Source: Ferrovibrio terrae
GTDB taxonomy: Bacteria; Pseudomonadota; Alphaproteobacteria; Ferrovibrionales; Ferrovibrionaceae
Direction: 5' to 3'
Length of the DNA: 64,000 bases
Assembly (NCBI RefSeq): GCF_007197755.1
Contig: NZ_CP041636.1
Span: 1,214,001-1,278,000, forward strand
In this document: positions 49,367 through 57,391 of the stretch, in pieces
Layout of the letters: the number at the start of each line of letters is the position of its first letter
Position numbering within the stretch: the stretch's first letter is position 1
Position numbers and translations under genes: made by a program
Notes under the pieces: model-generated
What the model was told of the DNA's origin: nothing
Database searches by the model: none
What the model saw: the letters and a program-made list of their open reading frames with translations, nothing else

Positions 49367-51328
49367 TCAGAATGTCACGCTGCCACCGAGCCGCACTTCA
49401 CGGCCGCGGATCGGCGCCTGCTCCTTCAGCATCGATGTGTGCAACCGGCCCTCTTCGTCGGTCAGGTTGCGGCCCTGCAGCAGCAGCGCCACGTTGCGGT
49501 TTTCCGAAAACGGCCGCCAGGTGACGGCTGCGTTGATCACGCGATAGCCGTCGGTGGTGGTTTCATTGGCCCCCGCGCGGTCCTGCCGCGCGACGCCGGC
49601 CAGCTCGAGTCGGAAACCGATATCTTCCTGTTCGGCGACAAAACCCAGCCGATAGCCGAGCGGCGGAATCAGCGGCAGATTGGCGCTGTTGCTGCGGTCT
49701 TCGGCGCGGACAAAATCCACGCCGCCATCGATGCCCATACGGCGTTTCTTCGTCGGATCGCGCCAGAAGTTCCAGGCTGCATCCACTTCGACACCGCGGA
49801 AGTCGGCATCGGTCTGGCTGATCTGCAGCTCGTTCAGATCGTCCTGCTGGTTGCCGGTGAAGGCGCCATAGATGTAGTCCTTGTAGCGCGTGGCGAACAC
49901 ATTGATGCCGCCGGTGAGATCGCCCTGCACCTTGCGCAGCGAAACTTCCGAATGCCAGGCGGCTTCCTTGCCAAGATTGACATTGCCGATTTCAAAGCTG
50001 CGCGTCGCCAGATGCGCGCCGTTGGCATAGAGCTCCTCCGCCGTCGGTGCGCGTTCGGTGTAGGACACGGCCGCGCCCGCCTGCCAGCCGGGTGTGAAGC
50101 GCCAGGTGGCGCTGGCCGAGAGACTGGCCGGCGTGTAGTCACGGTCGTTGGTGTCGCTCAGATTGTCGATCTCGACATGCTCGATGCGGCCACCGAGCGC
50201 GAACAGCCACGACCCGGTATCAAAACGTTCGAGCAGGAACAGCGCGTTGCTGTCGGTCACGTTGGCCGGCAGATAGGCCTCTTCGCCGCGCGCCGAGAAA
50301 TCGCGCCGGCCGGTCTGCACGCCGATCACGCCGTCATTGCCGCCGAACAGCGGCGTGTGGATCGCCTCAAGCCGCGCCTCCCAGCTGTCGTTGTCGAAGC
50401 GCGTCGCCGGCTGGCCATCAGGCTCGATCTCGTCATGCAGGTAGTTCGCATAGCCGACTTTCAGCTTCACTTCCTCCAGGACCGGCAGCGGATCGTAGAG
50501 GCCGAAGCGCGTATCGAGGCGGGTCTGCTGCAGGTCGATATGCACGGCCTCGTCGCCGGGGATGCCATAATAGCTGCTGAGACGGCTGAGGCTGGCGCCG
50601 GCATAGCCGCTGTCGCCCAGGTAAGACGCGCCGATCGCGCCGTTCTGGCTGCGCATCGCCGAGTTGTCGATCCTGCGGCCACCACCGGCTCTGTAGTCAT
50701 CGGCCGTGAGCGCACCGGCCTCGCCATGCACCACGAACTTGTCCGTCACTGCGGCGTCGATGCCGGCGAAGCCGCTTTTCTCCTGCGCCGCCGAACCATA
50801 GTCGAGACGCGCCCGTCCTTCGATTCCTGGGCCGCTGACGCCGTTCTTCGGCACGGAGTCCGGGATGCGGCCGTCGATCACATTGACCACGCCGCCAATC
50901 GCCGACGAACCATAGAGCAGGGTGGACGGCCCGCGCAGCACCTCGACGCGCTGCACACCGCCCATAGGTGCTGCCACCGCGTGATCGGGACTGACGGTGG
51001 CGGCATCGAAGGTGTCGAGGCCGTTCTGCATCACGCGCACGCGCGGTCCGCCCTGGCCGCGGATGATCGGCCGGCCGGCGCCCGGACCGAAGGCCGACGA
51101 CGACACACCGGGCAGACCCTGCAGGGTTTCGCCGAGCGTCGCCGCGCGGCGGCGGTCGAGCTCTTCACCTGTCAGCACGCTGCTGCCCTCGACCAGATCG
51201 GCCTGGCTGGTCTGCGGCAGCGGCGCGGTGACGACGACGGGGGACAGTTGCGCCGCCTCCTGGGCAAAGGACGGAAACGGCAGCAGGATGGTGCCGAGCA
51301 GCAGGCTGCGACGGAAAACGGATGACAT
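49367..51328 (-). CDS. ZnuD-like TonB-dependent outer-membrane receptor (probable zinc uptake)
   Basis: The 653-residue protein has a signal peptide ending at SFAQE, a plug domain with TLGETLQGLPGVSSSAFGPGAGRPIIRGQGGPRVRVMQNGLDTFD and VEVLRGPSTLLYGSSAIGGVVNVIDGRIPDSVPKNGVSG, and a 22-strand barrel ending in a terminal aromatic (GGSVTF). The DGRIP..VP.NGVSG segment and AVAAPMGGVQRVEVLRGP match ZnuD-type receptors. The start is preceded by a 34-bp palindrome made of two Zur-type boxes, supporting zinc-starvation control. No periplasmic or inner-membrane zinc transporter gene is adjacent. Confidence 0.88.
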   Translation of the reverse strand: MSSVFRRSLLLGTILLPFPSFAQEAAQLSPVVVTAPLPQTSQADLVEGSSVLTGEELDRRRAATLGETLQGLPGVSSSAFGPGAGRPIIRGQGGPRVRVMQNGLDTFDAATVSPDHAVAAPMGGVQRVEVLRGPSTLLYGSSAIGGVVNVIDGRIPDSVPKNGVSGPGIEGRARLDYGSAAQEKSGFAGIDAAVTDKFVVHGEAGALTADDYRAGGGRRIDNSAMRSQNGAIGASYLGDSGYAGASLSRLSSYYGIPGDEAVHIDLQQTRLDTRFGLYDPLPVLEEVKLKVGYANYLHDEIEPDGQPATRFDNDSWEARLEAIHTPLFGGNDGVIGVQTGRRDFSARGEEAYLPANVTDSNALFLLERFDTGSWLFALGGRIEHVEIDNLSDTNDRDYTPASLSASATWRFTPGWQAGAAVSYTERAPTAEELYANGAHLATRSFEIGNVNLGKEAAWHSEVSLRKVQGDLTGGINVFATRYKDYIYGAFTGNQQDDLNELQISQTDADFRGVEVDAAWNFWRDPTKKRRMGIDGGVDFVRAEDRSNSANLPLIPPLGYRLGFVAEQEDIGFRLELAGVARQDRAGANETTTDGYRVINAAVTWRPFSENRNVALLLQGRNLTDEEGRLHTSMLKEQAPIRGREVRLGGSVTF

Positions 51329-51345
51329 GCGGACCCCCGGGGAGA

Positions 51346-51379
51346 GAATGTTATTCTATAACGTTATAGAATAACATTC
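51346..51379 (-). promoter_or_regulatory. Double Zur box in a perfect 34-bp palindrome
   Basis: GTTATTCTATAAC (51350-51362) and GTTATAGAATAAC (51363-51375) abut. Each has the form GTTAT-N3-ATAAC, like alphaproteobacterial Zur sites. Together with flanking GAAT/ATTC they make a perfect 17+17 palindrome 18 bp upstream of the receptor start. Confidence 0.85.
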
Positions 51380-51404
51380 CCCAGCCGCAAGCCCTGGCCA
51401 GCAC

Positions 51405-51435
51405 GAAAAAAGCTGGCGGGTTTTGTCCCGCCAGC
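51405..51435 (-). terminator. Intrinsic terminator of the his/HIT operon
   Basis: On the minus strand GCTGGCGGG / CCCGCCAGC forms a stem with a 6-nt loop followed by TTTTTT, 27 bp after the HIT-protein stop. Confidence 0.92.
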
Positions 51436-51461
51436 CCTGGAAAACCGGGAAATCTGGAAAG

Positions 51462-51836
51462 CTACTCGCGGTCCGTCTTCAGCATGCGGCCCAGCACGCG
51501 GCCGCCGAAGATATGGACATGCAGGTGCGGCACTTCCTGGTTGGCATTGGCGCCGCAGTTGCTGAGCAGCCGGTAGCCATCGGCATCGACGCCGACTTTG
51601 CGTGCCGCATCGCCGATCGCCTTCACGTAATCGGCGATCTCGTCATTGCTGGCCTTGGCCGAGAAATCGTCGAAGCCCACGTAAGGCCCCTTCGGGATCA
51701 CCAGCACATGAACGGGCGACAGCGGGTTGATGTCGTGGAAAGCCAGGCTGTGCGCGGTCTCGTGCACCTTCTTGCACGGAATCTCGCCGCGCAGGATTTT
51801 CGCAAAGATGTTGTTGCTGTCGTAGGCGGCAGCCAT
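51462..51836 (-). CDS. HIT-family (HinT-like) purine nucleotide phosphoramidase
   Basis: The 124-residue histidine-triad protein starts with AYDSNNIFAKILRGEIPCKKVHET. It contains HDINPLSPVHVLVIPKGPYVGFDDF and the triad motif VPHLHVHIFGGRVLGRML (H-x-H-x-H). It hydrolyses AMP-lysine or AMP-amidates as a homodimer. Alphaproteobacterial his clusters often end in this gene; here it is 27 bp after hisE on the same strand and is followed by the operon terminator. Confidence 0.94.
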   Translation of the reverse strand: MAAAYDSNNIFAKILRGEIPCKKVHETAHSLAFHDINPLSPVHVLVIPKGPYVGFDDFSAKASNDEIADYVKAIGDAARKVGVDADGYRLLSNCGANANQEVPHLHVHIFGGRVLGRMLKTDRE

Positions 51837-51863
51837 CGCTGGTCTCTCCCGGAATGAATCTGA

Positions 51864-52193
51864 TCAGGTAAGCTGGCGGGCCTTCTTTTCCTCGATGCCC
51901 GAGAGGCCTTCGCGGCGGCGCAGCTCGGCGCGCACATCCTCGATGGTCACGCCGCATTCGGCCCACAGCACCAGCAGGTGGAAGACCAGGTCGGCGCTTT
52001 CCGAGATGACTTCCTCACGCGTCTCGGCGACGGCGGCAATCGCCAGCTCGACGGCTTCCTCACCCATCTTCTGCGCGATCTTGGCGCGGCCCTTGGCGAA
52101 GAGTTTGGCGGTATGCGACACGGCCGGGTCGCCGCCCTTGCGCGATTTGATCGTCTCGTACAGCCGTTCCAGCGTGTCGCGGTTCTCGCTCAT
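51864..52193 (-). CDS. hisE: Phosphoribosyl-ATP pyrophosphatase
   Basis: This 109-residue all-alpha MazG-like enzyme has TLERLYETIKSRKGGDPAVSHTAKLFAKGRAKIAQKMGEEAVELAIAA and SADLVFHLLVLWAECGV. The GEEAVE and ESAD acidic helices bind magnesium. It removes pyrophosphate from phosphoribosyl-ATP in step 2 of histidine synthesis. It is separate from hisI, as usual for Alphaproteobacteria, and hisI is not in the window. Confidence 0.96.
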   Translation of the reverse strand: MSENRDTLERLYETIKSRKGGDPAVSHTAKLFAKGRAKIAQKMGEEAVELAIAAVAETREEVISESADLVFHLLVLWAECGVTIEDVRAELRRREGLSGIEEKKARQLT

Positions 52194-52211
52194 CGCCGTT
52201 TCATCTCCCTG

Positions 52212-52973
52212 TTACAGCCGGACCGGAATGCCGGCGGCGGCCATGTGCTGTTTCGCTTCGCCGATGCTATGCCGGCCGAAGTGGAAAATCGAGGCTGCCA
52301 GCACGGCCGAGGCATGGCCTTTAGCGACACCCTCAACGAAGTGATCCAGATTGCCGACGCCGCCCGAGGCGACCACCGGAATGGAAATCGCATCCGCCAC
52401 GGCACGGGTCAGGTCGAGGTCGAAACCCTTCTCGGAGCCGTCGCGGTCCATCGAGGTGAGCAGGATCTCGCCGGCACCATAGGACGCCATACGCTGCGCC
52501 CATTCCACCGCATCCAGCCCGGTGCCGTTGCGGCCGCCATGGGTGAAGACTTCCCATTTGCCGGACGACACCTGCTTGGCATCGATGGCCACCACCACGC
52601 ACTGGGCACCGAATTTCTCGGCTGCCTCGCGTACGAATTCGGGGCGGTTAACGGCAGCCGTGTTGATCGAGGTCTTGTCGGCGCCGGCCAGCAGCAGCTT
52701 GCGCACATCCTCCACCGTACGCACGCCGCCACCAACGGTGAGCGGCATGAAGCAACGCTCGGCGGTGCGCGCCACCACATCGAACAGCGTGTCGCGCGCC
52801 TCCGACGAGGCCGTGATGTCGAGGAAGGTGAGTTCGTCAGCACCCGCAGCATCATAGACCGTGGCCTGCTCGACCGGATCGCCGGCATCGCGCAGGTTGA
52901 CGAAGTTCACGCCCTTGACGACGCGGCCGTCCTTCACGTCGAGACAGGGAATGATGCGGACCTTGAGAGTCAT
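52212..52973 (-). CDS. hisF: Imidazole glycerol phosphate synthase cyclase subunit
   Basis: The 253-residue (beta/alpha)8 barrel starts [32 protein letters not shown], with catalytic Asp in CLDVKDGR and in [18 protein letters not shown], plus phosphate loops [10 protein letters not shown] and [11 protein letters not shown]. With HisH it turns PRFAR and ammonia into IGP and AICAR, the latter feeding purine synthesis. It is 18 bp upstream of hisE and 9 bp after the small unknown gene at 52983. Confidence 0.98.
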   Translation of the reverse strand: MTLKVRIIPCLDVKDGRVVKGVNFVNLRDAGDPVEQATVYDAAGADELTFLDITASSEARDTLFDVVARTAERCFMPLTVGGGVRTVEDVRKLLLAGADKTSINTAAVNRPEFVREAAEKFGAQCVVVAIDAKQVSSGKWEVFTHGGRNGTGLDAVEWAQRMASYGAGEILLTSMDRDGSEKGFDLDLTRAVADAISIPVVASGGVGNLDHFVEGVAKGHASAVLAASIFHFGRHSIGEAKQHMAAAGIPVRL

Positions 52974-52982
52974 GGTCGTTTC

Positions 52983-53330
52983 CTAGAGCAGCAGCGCGGC
53001 GAGACGCCGCGCCAGCGGGTGACTGTCCTGCAGATCGGCCAGTTCGGCATTGATCACGTCGAGCAGGCCGAAGGTCCGCGTCGCGCCATCCATCCACGGC
53101 CGCGAAAACGACAGCGACAGGATGACGATGCGGCCATCGCGGTCCTCGTAGCTGCCGCGCATCTCAAGCGGATGCTCTTCACCTGCGAGCAGCAGCGTGG
53201 CCGAGATCGCCCTGGTGCGACGGTCGATGGCGACGCGGTCGACCTTGGCCCAGTCGAGCTGCTGCCGGTCGAATACCAGTCGTGCCACCTTGGTCGCCAT
53301 CCAGCCGGTCGCCTTATCGAGGATCGCCAT
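52983..53330 (-). CDS. Uncharacterised 115-residue protein between hisA and hisF
   Basis: The product begins MAILDKATGWMATKVARLVFDRQQLDWAKVDRVAIDRRTRAISATLLLAGEE and has predicted mixed beta strands and a C-terminal helix (FGLLDVINAELADLQDSHPLARRLAALL). There is no cysteine, signal peptide or membrane span. It starts 6 bp after hisA and ends 9 bp before hisF, so it is translated within the his operon. I cannot assign a family. The pattern of amphipathic strands is reminiscent of small membrane-associated or lipid-binding domains, but that is a guess. Confidence 0.75.
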   Translation of the reverse strand: MAILDKATGWMATKVARLVFDRQQLDWAKVDRVAIDRRTRAISATLLLAGEEHPLEMRGSYEDRDGRIVILSLSFSRPWMDGATRTFGLLDVINAELADLQDSHPLARRLAALLL

Positions 53331-53336
53331 TTCGCA

Positions 53337-54074
53337 TCATGCTGCTTCCCTGAGCGCTGCGGCGGGATCGATGCGGCCGTCATACAGCGCGCGTCCGAGG
53401 ATCGCGCCATCAATGGCGGCGCCGTTGGCGGCTTCGTGCTTCAGCGCGACGAGATCCTCGATGCCGGCCAGACCACCGGACGCGATCACCGGGATCGGCA
53501 CGGCGCGCGCCATCGCGGCCGTGGCGGCGACATTCACGCCCTTGAGCAGACCGTCGCGGTCGATGTCGGTGTAAACGATGGCGGCGACGCCGGCATCGAC
53601 GAATTTTTTCGCGAGATCGATGGCATCGAGGTCGCTGGCTTCGGCCCAGCCTTCGACCGCCACGCGGCCCGAGCGCGCATCGATACCGACCACGACACGG
53701 CCGGGCCAGCGTTTCGCCGCCGCCCTGACCAGATCGGGATTGCGCACGGCAATGGTGCCGAGGATGACACGCGAAATGCCGGCGTTGAGCCAGCTTTCGA
53801 TGGTGGCTTCATCGCGGATGCCGCCGCCAAGCTGGATCGGCAGCCGGATCGCCTGGCGGATCGCCTTGACGGCCGCGACGTTGGCCGGCTTGCCGGCGAA
53901 GGCACCGTCAAGATCGACAAGATGCAGATATTTGAACCCGGCATCTTCCCAGGCTTTCGCCTGCGCCGCCGGATCGGAATTGAAGACGGTGACGCGCGCC
54001 ATGTCGCCCTGCTGCAGGCGCACGCATTCGCCGTTCTTCAGGTCGATGGCGGGATAGAGATTGAGCGCGCTCAT
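53337..54074 (-). CDS. hisA: ProFAR isomerase
   Basis: The 245-residue (beta/alpha)8 barrel starts [32 protein letters not shown], with the catalytic Asp in PAIDLKNG and in [14 protein letters not shown], and GGGIRD and ASGGLAG phosphate loops. It isomerises ProFAR to PRFAR. The ATG overlaps the stop of the upstream GNAT gene (ATGA at 54071-54074). Confidence 0.98.
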   Translation of the reverse strand: MSALNLYPAIDLKNGECVRLQQGDMARVTVFNSDPAAQAKAWEDAGFKYLHLVDLDGAFAGKPANVAAVKAIRQAIRLPIQLGGGIRDEATIESWLNAGISRVILGTIAVRNPDLVRAAAKRWPGRVVVGIDARSGRVAVEGWAEASDLDAIDLAKKFVDAGVAAIVYTDIDRDGLLKGVNVAATAAMARAVPIPVIASGGLAGIEDLVALKHEAANGAAIDGAILGRALYDGRIDPAAALREAA

Positions 54075-54619
54075 TCGGCCACCAGACTCTTGGAATAGAA
54101 ATAGCCGTCGACATAGACGCCATCGACCAGCGCATAGCGCGGCTTGGTGCCCCAGCGCTGATAGCCCGCGCCTTCGGCCAGCTGGATCGCGGCCTGCTGG
54201 CTGGCACGCATGTCGAGATCGATCTGGCGATAGCCGCCATCGCGCGCGATGTCTTCCGCCAGCCTGATCAGGCCGCGCGCCAGGCCGAAACCGCGTGCGC
54301 CGGGCGCGATGAAGAAGGAGGTGATCTGCGCCGAATGCGCCTGCGCCTCGTTGTTCGGCGGCGGGCGCAGCAGCTGGCTGGAACCGACCACGGCGCCATC
54401 GAGCCGCGCCACGAACAGATCGCGCTGCGGCATCAGCAGCACGCCCCGCCAGTAGCGTTCCAGCACGGTGCGCGAGGGCGCCTTGAGCCAGCCGAAACCG
54501 TTGCCATCGAGGATCGCCTTCTCGGCGGCGTCGCACAGCTCGTCGAGTTCGTCGTCGTTCAGCGCCTCGACCTTTTCGATCACGGCATTCGGCGCGGTGG
54601 TTTTCACTTTGGCATTCAT
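54071..54619 (-). CDS. GNAT-family N-acetyltransferase inside the his operon
   Basis: The protein of about 182 residues has acetyl-CoA motif A in [59 protein letters not shown]. The N-terminal region contains [30 protein letters not shown]. The family is conserved in this position between hisH and hisA in many Rhodospirillales, but no substrate is known. The ATG at 54619 is used; a TTG four codons earlier is possible. It is coupled to hisA by ATGA. Confidence 0.88.
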   Translation of the reverse strand: MNAKVKTTAPNAVIEKVEALNDDELDELCDAAEKAILDGNGFGWLKAPSRTVLERYWRGVLLMPQRDLFVARLDGAVVGSSQLLRPPPNNEAQAHSAQITSFFIAPGARGFGLARGLIRLAEDIARDGGYRQIDLDMRASQQAAIQLAEGAGYQRWGTKPRYALVDGVYVDGYFYSKSLVAE

Positions 54620-54664
54620 GCTCGCATCCAACTCAAAAGACTGGCCCGACTCGAAAGACGCAAC

Positions 54665-55312
54665 TTAGGGGCGCCATCGCAGGAAGTTCGCCAGCAGGCG
54701 CAACCCGGTGGCCTGGCTCTTTTCCGGATGGAACTGCGTGCCCACCATATTGTCGCGGCCAATTGCGGCCAGAACCGGGCCGCCATAGTCGGCCTCGGCG
54801 AGCACATTGCCGCGGTCCTGCGCCGCAAAATGATAGCTGTGCACGAAATAGGCATGATCGCCGGAATGAATGCCGGCCAGCACCGGATGCTGCGGTTGCC
54901 GCAGGTTGAGCTGGTTCCAGCCCATATGCGGAATCTTCAGTGCAGCGTCAGACGGCTTGAGCAGTTCGACGGCGCCGTCGATCCAGCCCAGCCCCTTGTG
55001 TTCGCCATGCTCGCGGCCGACGCTGGCCATCAGCTGCATGCCGACGCAGATACCCAGAAACGGTTTCGCTTTTGCGATGACCTGATCGTTCAGCGCGTCG
55101 ATCATACCCCCCAGGCTGCTGAGACCCCGGTAGCAATCGGCAAAGGCGCCGACGCCGGGCAGCACGATGGCATCCGCTGCCGTCACATCCTCGGTCTTCG
55201 CCGTCACCCTGAGATCGAGCGCAATCGCGTTCTCATCGGCGGCACGCTGGATCGCCTTGGCGGCGGAGCGCAGATTGCCGGAACCATAATCGATCAATGC
55301 GACGCGTTTCAT
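54665..55312 (-). CDS. hisH: Imidazole glycerol phosphate synthase glutaminase subunit
   Basis: This 215-residue class I glutaminase starts [25 protein letters not shown]. The nucleophile Cys is in [17 protein letters not shown], and the His/Glu are in [25 protein letters not shown]. It feeds ammonia to HisF. The start overlaps the DUF2628 gene stop by ATGA. The hisH-hisF subunits are here separated by GNAT, hisA and an unknown gene. Confidence 0.98.
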   Translation of the reverse strand: MKRVALIDYGSGNLRSAAKAIQRAADENAIALDLRVTAKTEDVTAADAIVLPGVGAFADCYRGLSSLGGMIDALNDQVIAKAKPFLGICVGMQLMASVGREHGEHKGLGWIDGAVELLKPSDAALKIPHMGWNQLNLRQPQHPVLAGIHSGDHAYFVHSYHFAAQDRGNVLAEADYGGPVLAAIGRDNMVGTQFHPEKSQATGLRLLANFLRWRP

Positions 55313-55782
55313 AACAGCCTCGGAAAGGCTTCGTTGCCGCGTGCAGATGGCGGCATGGCGGGCGGGAAAGTCTGCGGCAGGGGCGCAACACTGACGGCCG
55401 CGCTGCTGCCGGCGCCTCGACTGCGGATATAGAGATCTTCGGCATCGACCGCCGCGTCGACGCGCAGCACGGCGACCAGCCGCCAGCCGCGCCGCTCCAG
55501 TGTCCAGCGCCAATAGTCAGCCGCACCGAGTCCGATCAGCAGGCTGACCGCCAGGCCAATGGCCGTCGCCGCCGGTTCGGCAACGTCACCCAGCGCAAAG
55601 GCCACGCCGAGCGCGACGCTGAACAGCAGATAGAGCGCGACGCCGAGCCAGAGCCGGTGCCACAGCAGCCAGACGATTGGCGCGATCGCGGCCCACCAGC
55701 GGAAGCCCGAGGCAATCGCCAACACCTCTGCGTCGCCGCCGGCTGTCTGCGCGGGGCGCTCATGGATGGTGTAAAATCGCAT
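55309..55782 (-). CDS. DUF2628 membrane protein
   Basis: The 157-residue protein has two or three membrane segments ([38 protein letters not shown], then [30 protein letters not shown]), with conserved W/R residues near the ends, which is the DUF2628 pattern. The N-terminus reads MRFYTIHER, also typical. The function is unknown. It is encoded between hisB and hisH in many alphaproteobacteria, here 9 bp after hisB and overlapping hisH by 4 bp. Confidence 0.88.
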   Translation of the reverse strand: MRFYTIHERPAQTAGGDAEVLAIASGFRWWAAIAPIVWLLWHRLWLGVALYLLFSVALGVAFALGDVAEPAATAIGLAVSLLIGLGAADYWRWTLERRGWRLVAVLRVDAAVDAEDLYIRSRGAGSSAAVSVAPLPQTFPPAMPPSARGNEAFPRLL

Positions 55783-55791
55783 GAACGCCTC

Positions 55792-56382
55792 TTAGAGCTT
55801 GCCCTTGGTCGACGGCACCGCATGCGGGCTGCGGGCGTCGAGCGTAATGGCGTGTCGCAATGCGCGCGCGACGCCCTTGTAGCAGGACTCGACGATATGG
55901 TGATTGTTCTCACCATAGAGATTCTCGACATGCAAAGTGATGCCGGCATTCTGCGCAAACGCCTGGAACCACTCCTTGAACAATTCAGTGTCCATGTCGC
56001 CAAGCTTGGGCTTGGTGAAGTTCACCTTCCAGATCAGGTACGGACGGTTCGACACGTCCATGGCGACGCGGGTCAGCGTCTCGTCCATCGGGATCAGCGC
56101 ATCGGCATAGCGCGTGATGCCCTTGCGGTCGCCGAGCGCCTTGGACACGGCTTCGCCGATGGCGATGCCGGTGTCTTCGGTCAGGTGGTGGAAATCGATA
56201 TGGATGTCGCCCCTGGCCTGGACCTCAAGGTCGATCAGGCTGTGCCGCGAAAGCTGCTCGAGCATATGGTCGAGGAAACCGACGCCGGTCGACACCTTGT
56301 AGGTGCCCTGACCATCGAGGTCGAGCTTGACCGAGATCTCGGTTTCGTTGGTTTTCCGCGCAACGCTGGCCGTACGGGCCAT
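55792..56382 (-). CDS. hisB: Imidazoleglycerol-phosphate dehydratase
   Basis: The 196-residue monofunctional HisB has the metal-binding histidines in [17 protein letters not shown] and [17 protein letters not shown], plus [19 protein letters not shown] at the C-terminus. It dehydrates IGP to imidazole acetol phosphate. It starts the leftward operon hisB-DUF2628-hisH-GNAT-hisA-unknown-hisF-hisE-HIT. The 168 bp upstream is the operon promoter region. Confidence 0.98.
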   Translation of the reverse strand: MARTASVARKTNETEISVKLDLDGQGTYKVSTGVGFLDHMLEQLSRHSLIDLEVQARGDIHIDFHHLTEDTGIAIGEAVSKALGDRKGITRYADALIPMDETLTRVAMDVSNRPYLIWKVNFTKPKLGDMDTELFKEWFQAFAQNAGITLHVENLYGENNHHIVESCYKGVARALRHAITLDARSPHAVPSTKGKL

Positions 56383-56550
56383 GGACGCTCTCCTTCTACA
56401 CCCCGCTCCGGTACCGGGACCTGAAGCCCCGGCCGGGATCGGGCGCGGTATAGCAGGAACCGGCAGCGGTGACTACCGGGCTTTTGCCACACGTCTGGCC
56501 CACCAATCGCCGGGTTTTTGCAGTCCGTTTTCGGGGTTTAGCGCTGTTTT

Positions 56551-57039
56551 TCAGGGCACCGGAATGCTGGCCGGCGGGCGCAGCGGCGGGCCGGACGGCG
56601 GCGGGTCCGGCGCGTCATGGCGCCGGGCCATGGCCGCGGCATCCTGGCGATACTGTGTCAGCCGCGCGCTGTAGGCCGAGACATCGGTCGGCTGCAGGAC
56701 GAGCAGGCGGCGCTCCAGCGCCTCGAGATCGATCAGCAGCGGCCAGATCAGGCCGAGCTTGATCACCGGCGACAGGTTGCTCAGGCAGGTGAGCGGCAGG
56801 CCTTCGATCATGCGGTTAAAGGCGCGGACCACGCGTTCGCCGCGCGTTTCATAGGCCGTCGGCGCCGCCAATGCGGCGCCTGGCTGCGGCTGGGGCTGCG
56901 GCCGCAGCAGTGCCACCGCCTGCTTCAGGTTGCCCAGGGTGATCATCCACTGGCCGGTGCGAGCCGGGTTGTCGATCAGGTCGAGGGGAAATGGGGTCGC
57001 CTGCAGCAGCGCCAGCACCCGCCCCAGCCGGTCACCCAT
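56551..57039 (-). CDS. Uncharacterised 162-residue protein
   Basis: The product starts MGDRLGRVLALLQATPFPLDLIDNPARTGQWMITLGNLKQAVALLRP. A Pro/Gln-rich linker and a helical part (ERVVRAFNRMIEGLPLTCLSNLSPVIKLGLIWPLLIDLEALERRLLVL) follow, and a Pro-rich tail ends it. A GGAGG 5 nt before the ATG at 57039 decides the start over an ATG at 57063. No family is recognised. It is separated from hisB by 168 bp and from the chemotaxis receptor by 352 bp. Confidence 0.6.
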   Translation of the reverse strand: MGDRLGRVLALLQATPFPLDLIDNPARTGQWMITLGNLKQAVALLRPQPQPQPGAALAAPTAYETRGERVVRAFNRMIEGLPLTCLSNLSPVIKLGLIWPLLIDLEALERRLLVLQPTDVSAYSARLTQYRQDAAAMARRHDAPDPPPSGPPLRPPASIPVP

Positions 57040-57391
57040 ATCGTCCTCCGGCTCAGCCGTCATGCCGCCCGCACCGACCGGACCAAGGGGTCCGGAGACG
57101 GGCAGAGCAGCGATGATTGGAAAAGTTTCCTTGGCGCACGGCTATGGGCAGTCTGCTGACGATGGCGGTTGTAGGAGTGGCAAAAAACCCTTTAATTACA
57201 AGCAATCGGACTCGCTCTGCGAGTCCAGACTAGATCGACTACTCGTTTTTGGCGAGCAGAAAACATTCACGATACCGCTTTTTGTCTACATTGTCGAATA
57301 CAAGTGCATTCGATCAGGAATGGAAATAGAACTCTCCCGCTCGCTATTCGCGGTATGGTTAATAGTCCCGCCGAGGAGCCCGAAGCGAGGC
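57040..57391. other. AT-rich intergenic region with hairpins
   Basis: The region is visibly AT-richer than its surroundings and holds the perfect hairpin GGACTCGC-TCT-GCGAGTCC near 57208-57226. A GAGCC...GGCTC stem just after the chemoreceptor stop may end its message. No coding frame with a ribosome-binding site was found. The composition suggests acquired or relaxed DNA. Confidence 0.5.

Noticed and set aside
49346-51325. Rightward 659-codon frame opposite the ZnuD-like receptor
   Set aside because: It is purely antisense; the receptor on the minus strand has signal peptide, plug, barrel and Zur operator.
51978-54098. Rightward 706-codon frame opposite hisE-hisF-hisA
   Set aside because: It is antisense to three conserved his genes and is low-complexity.
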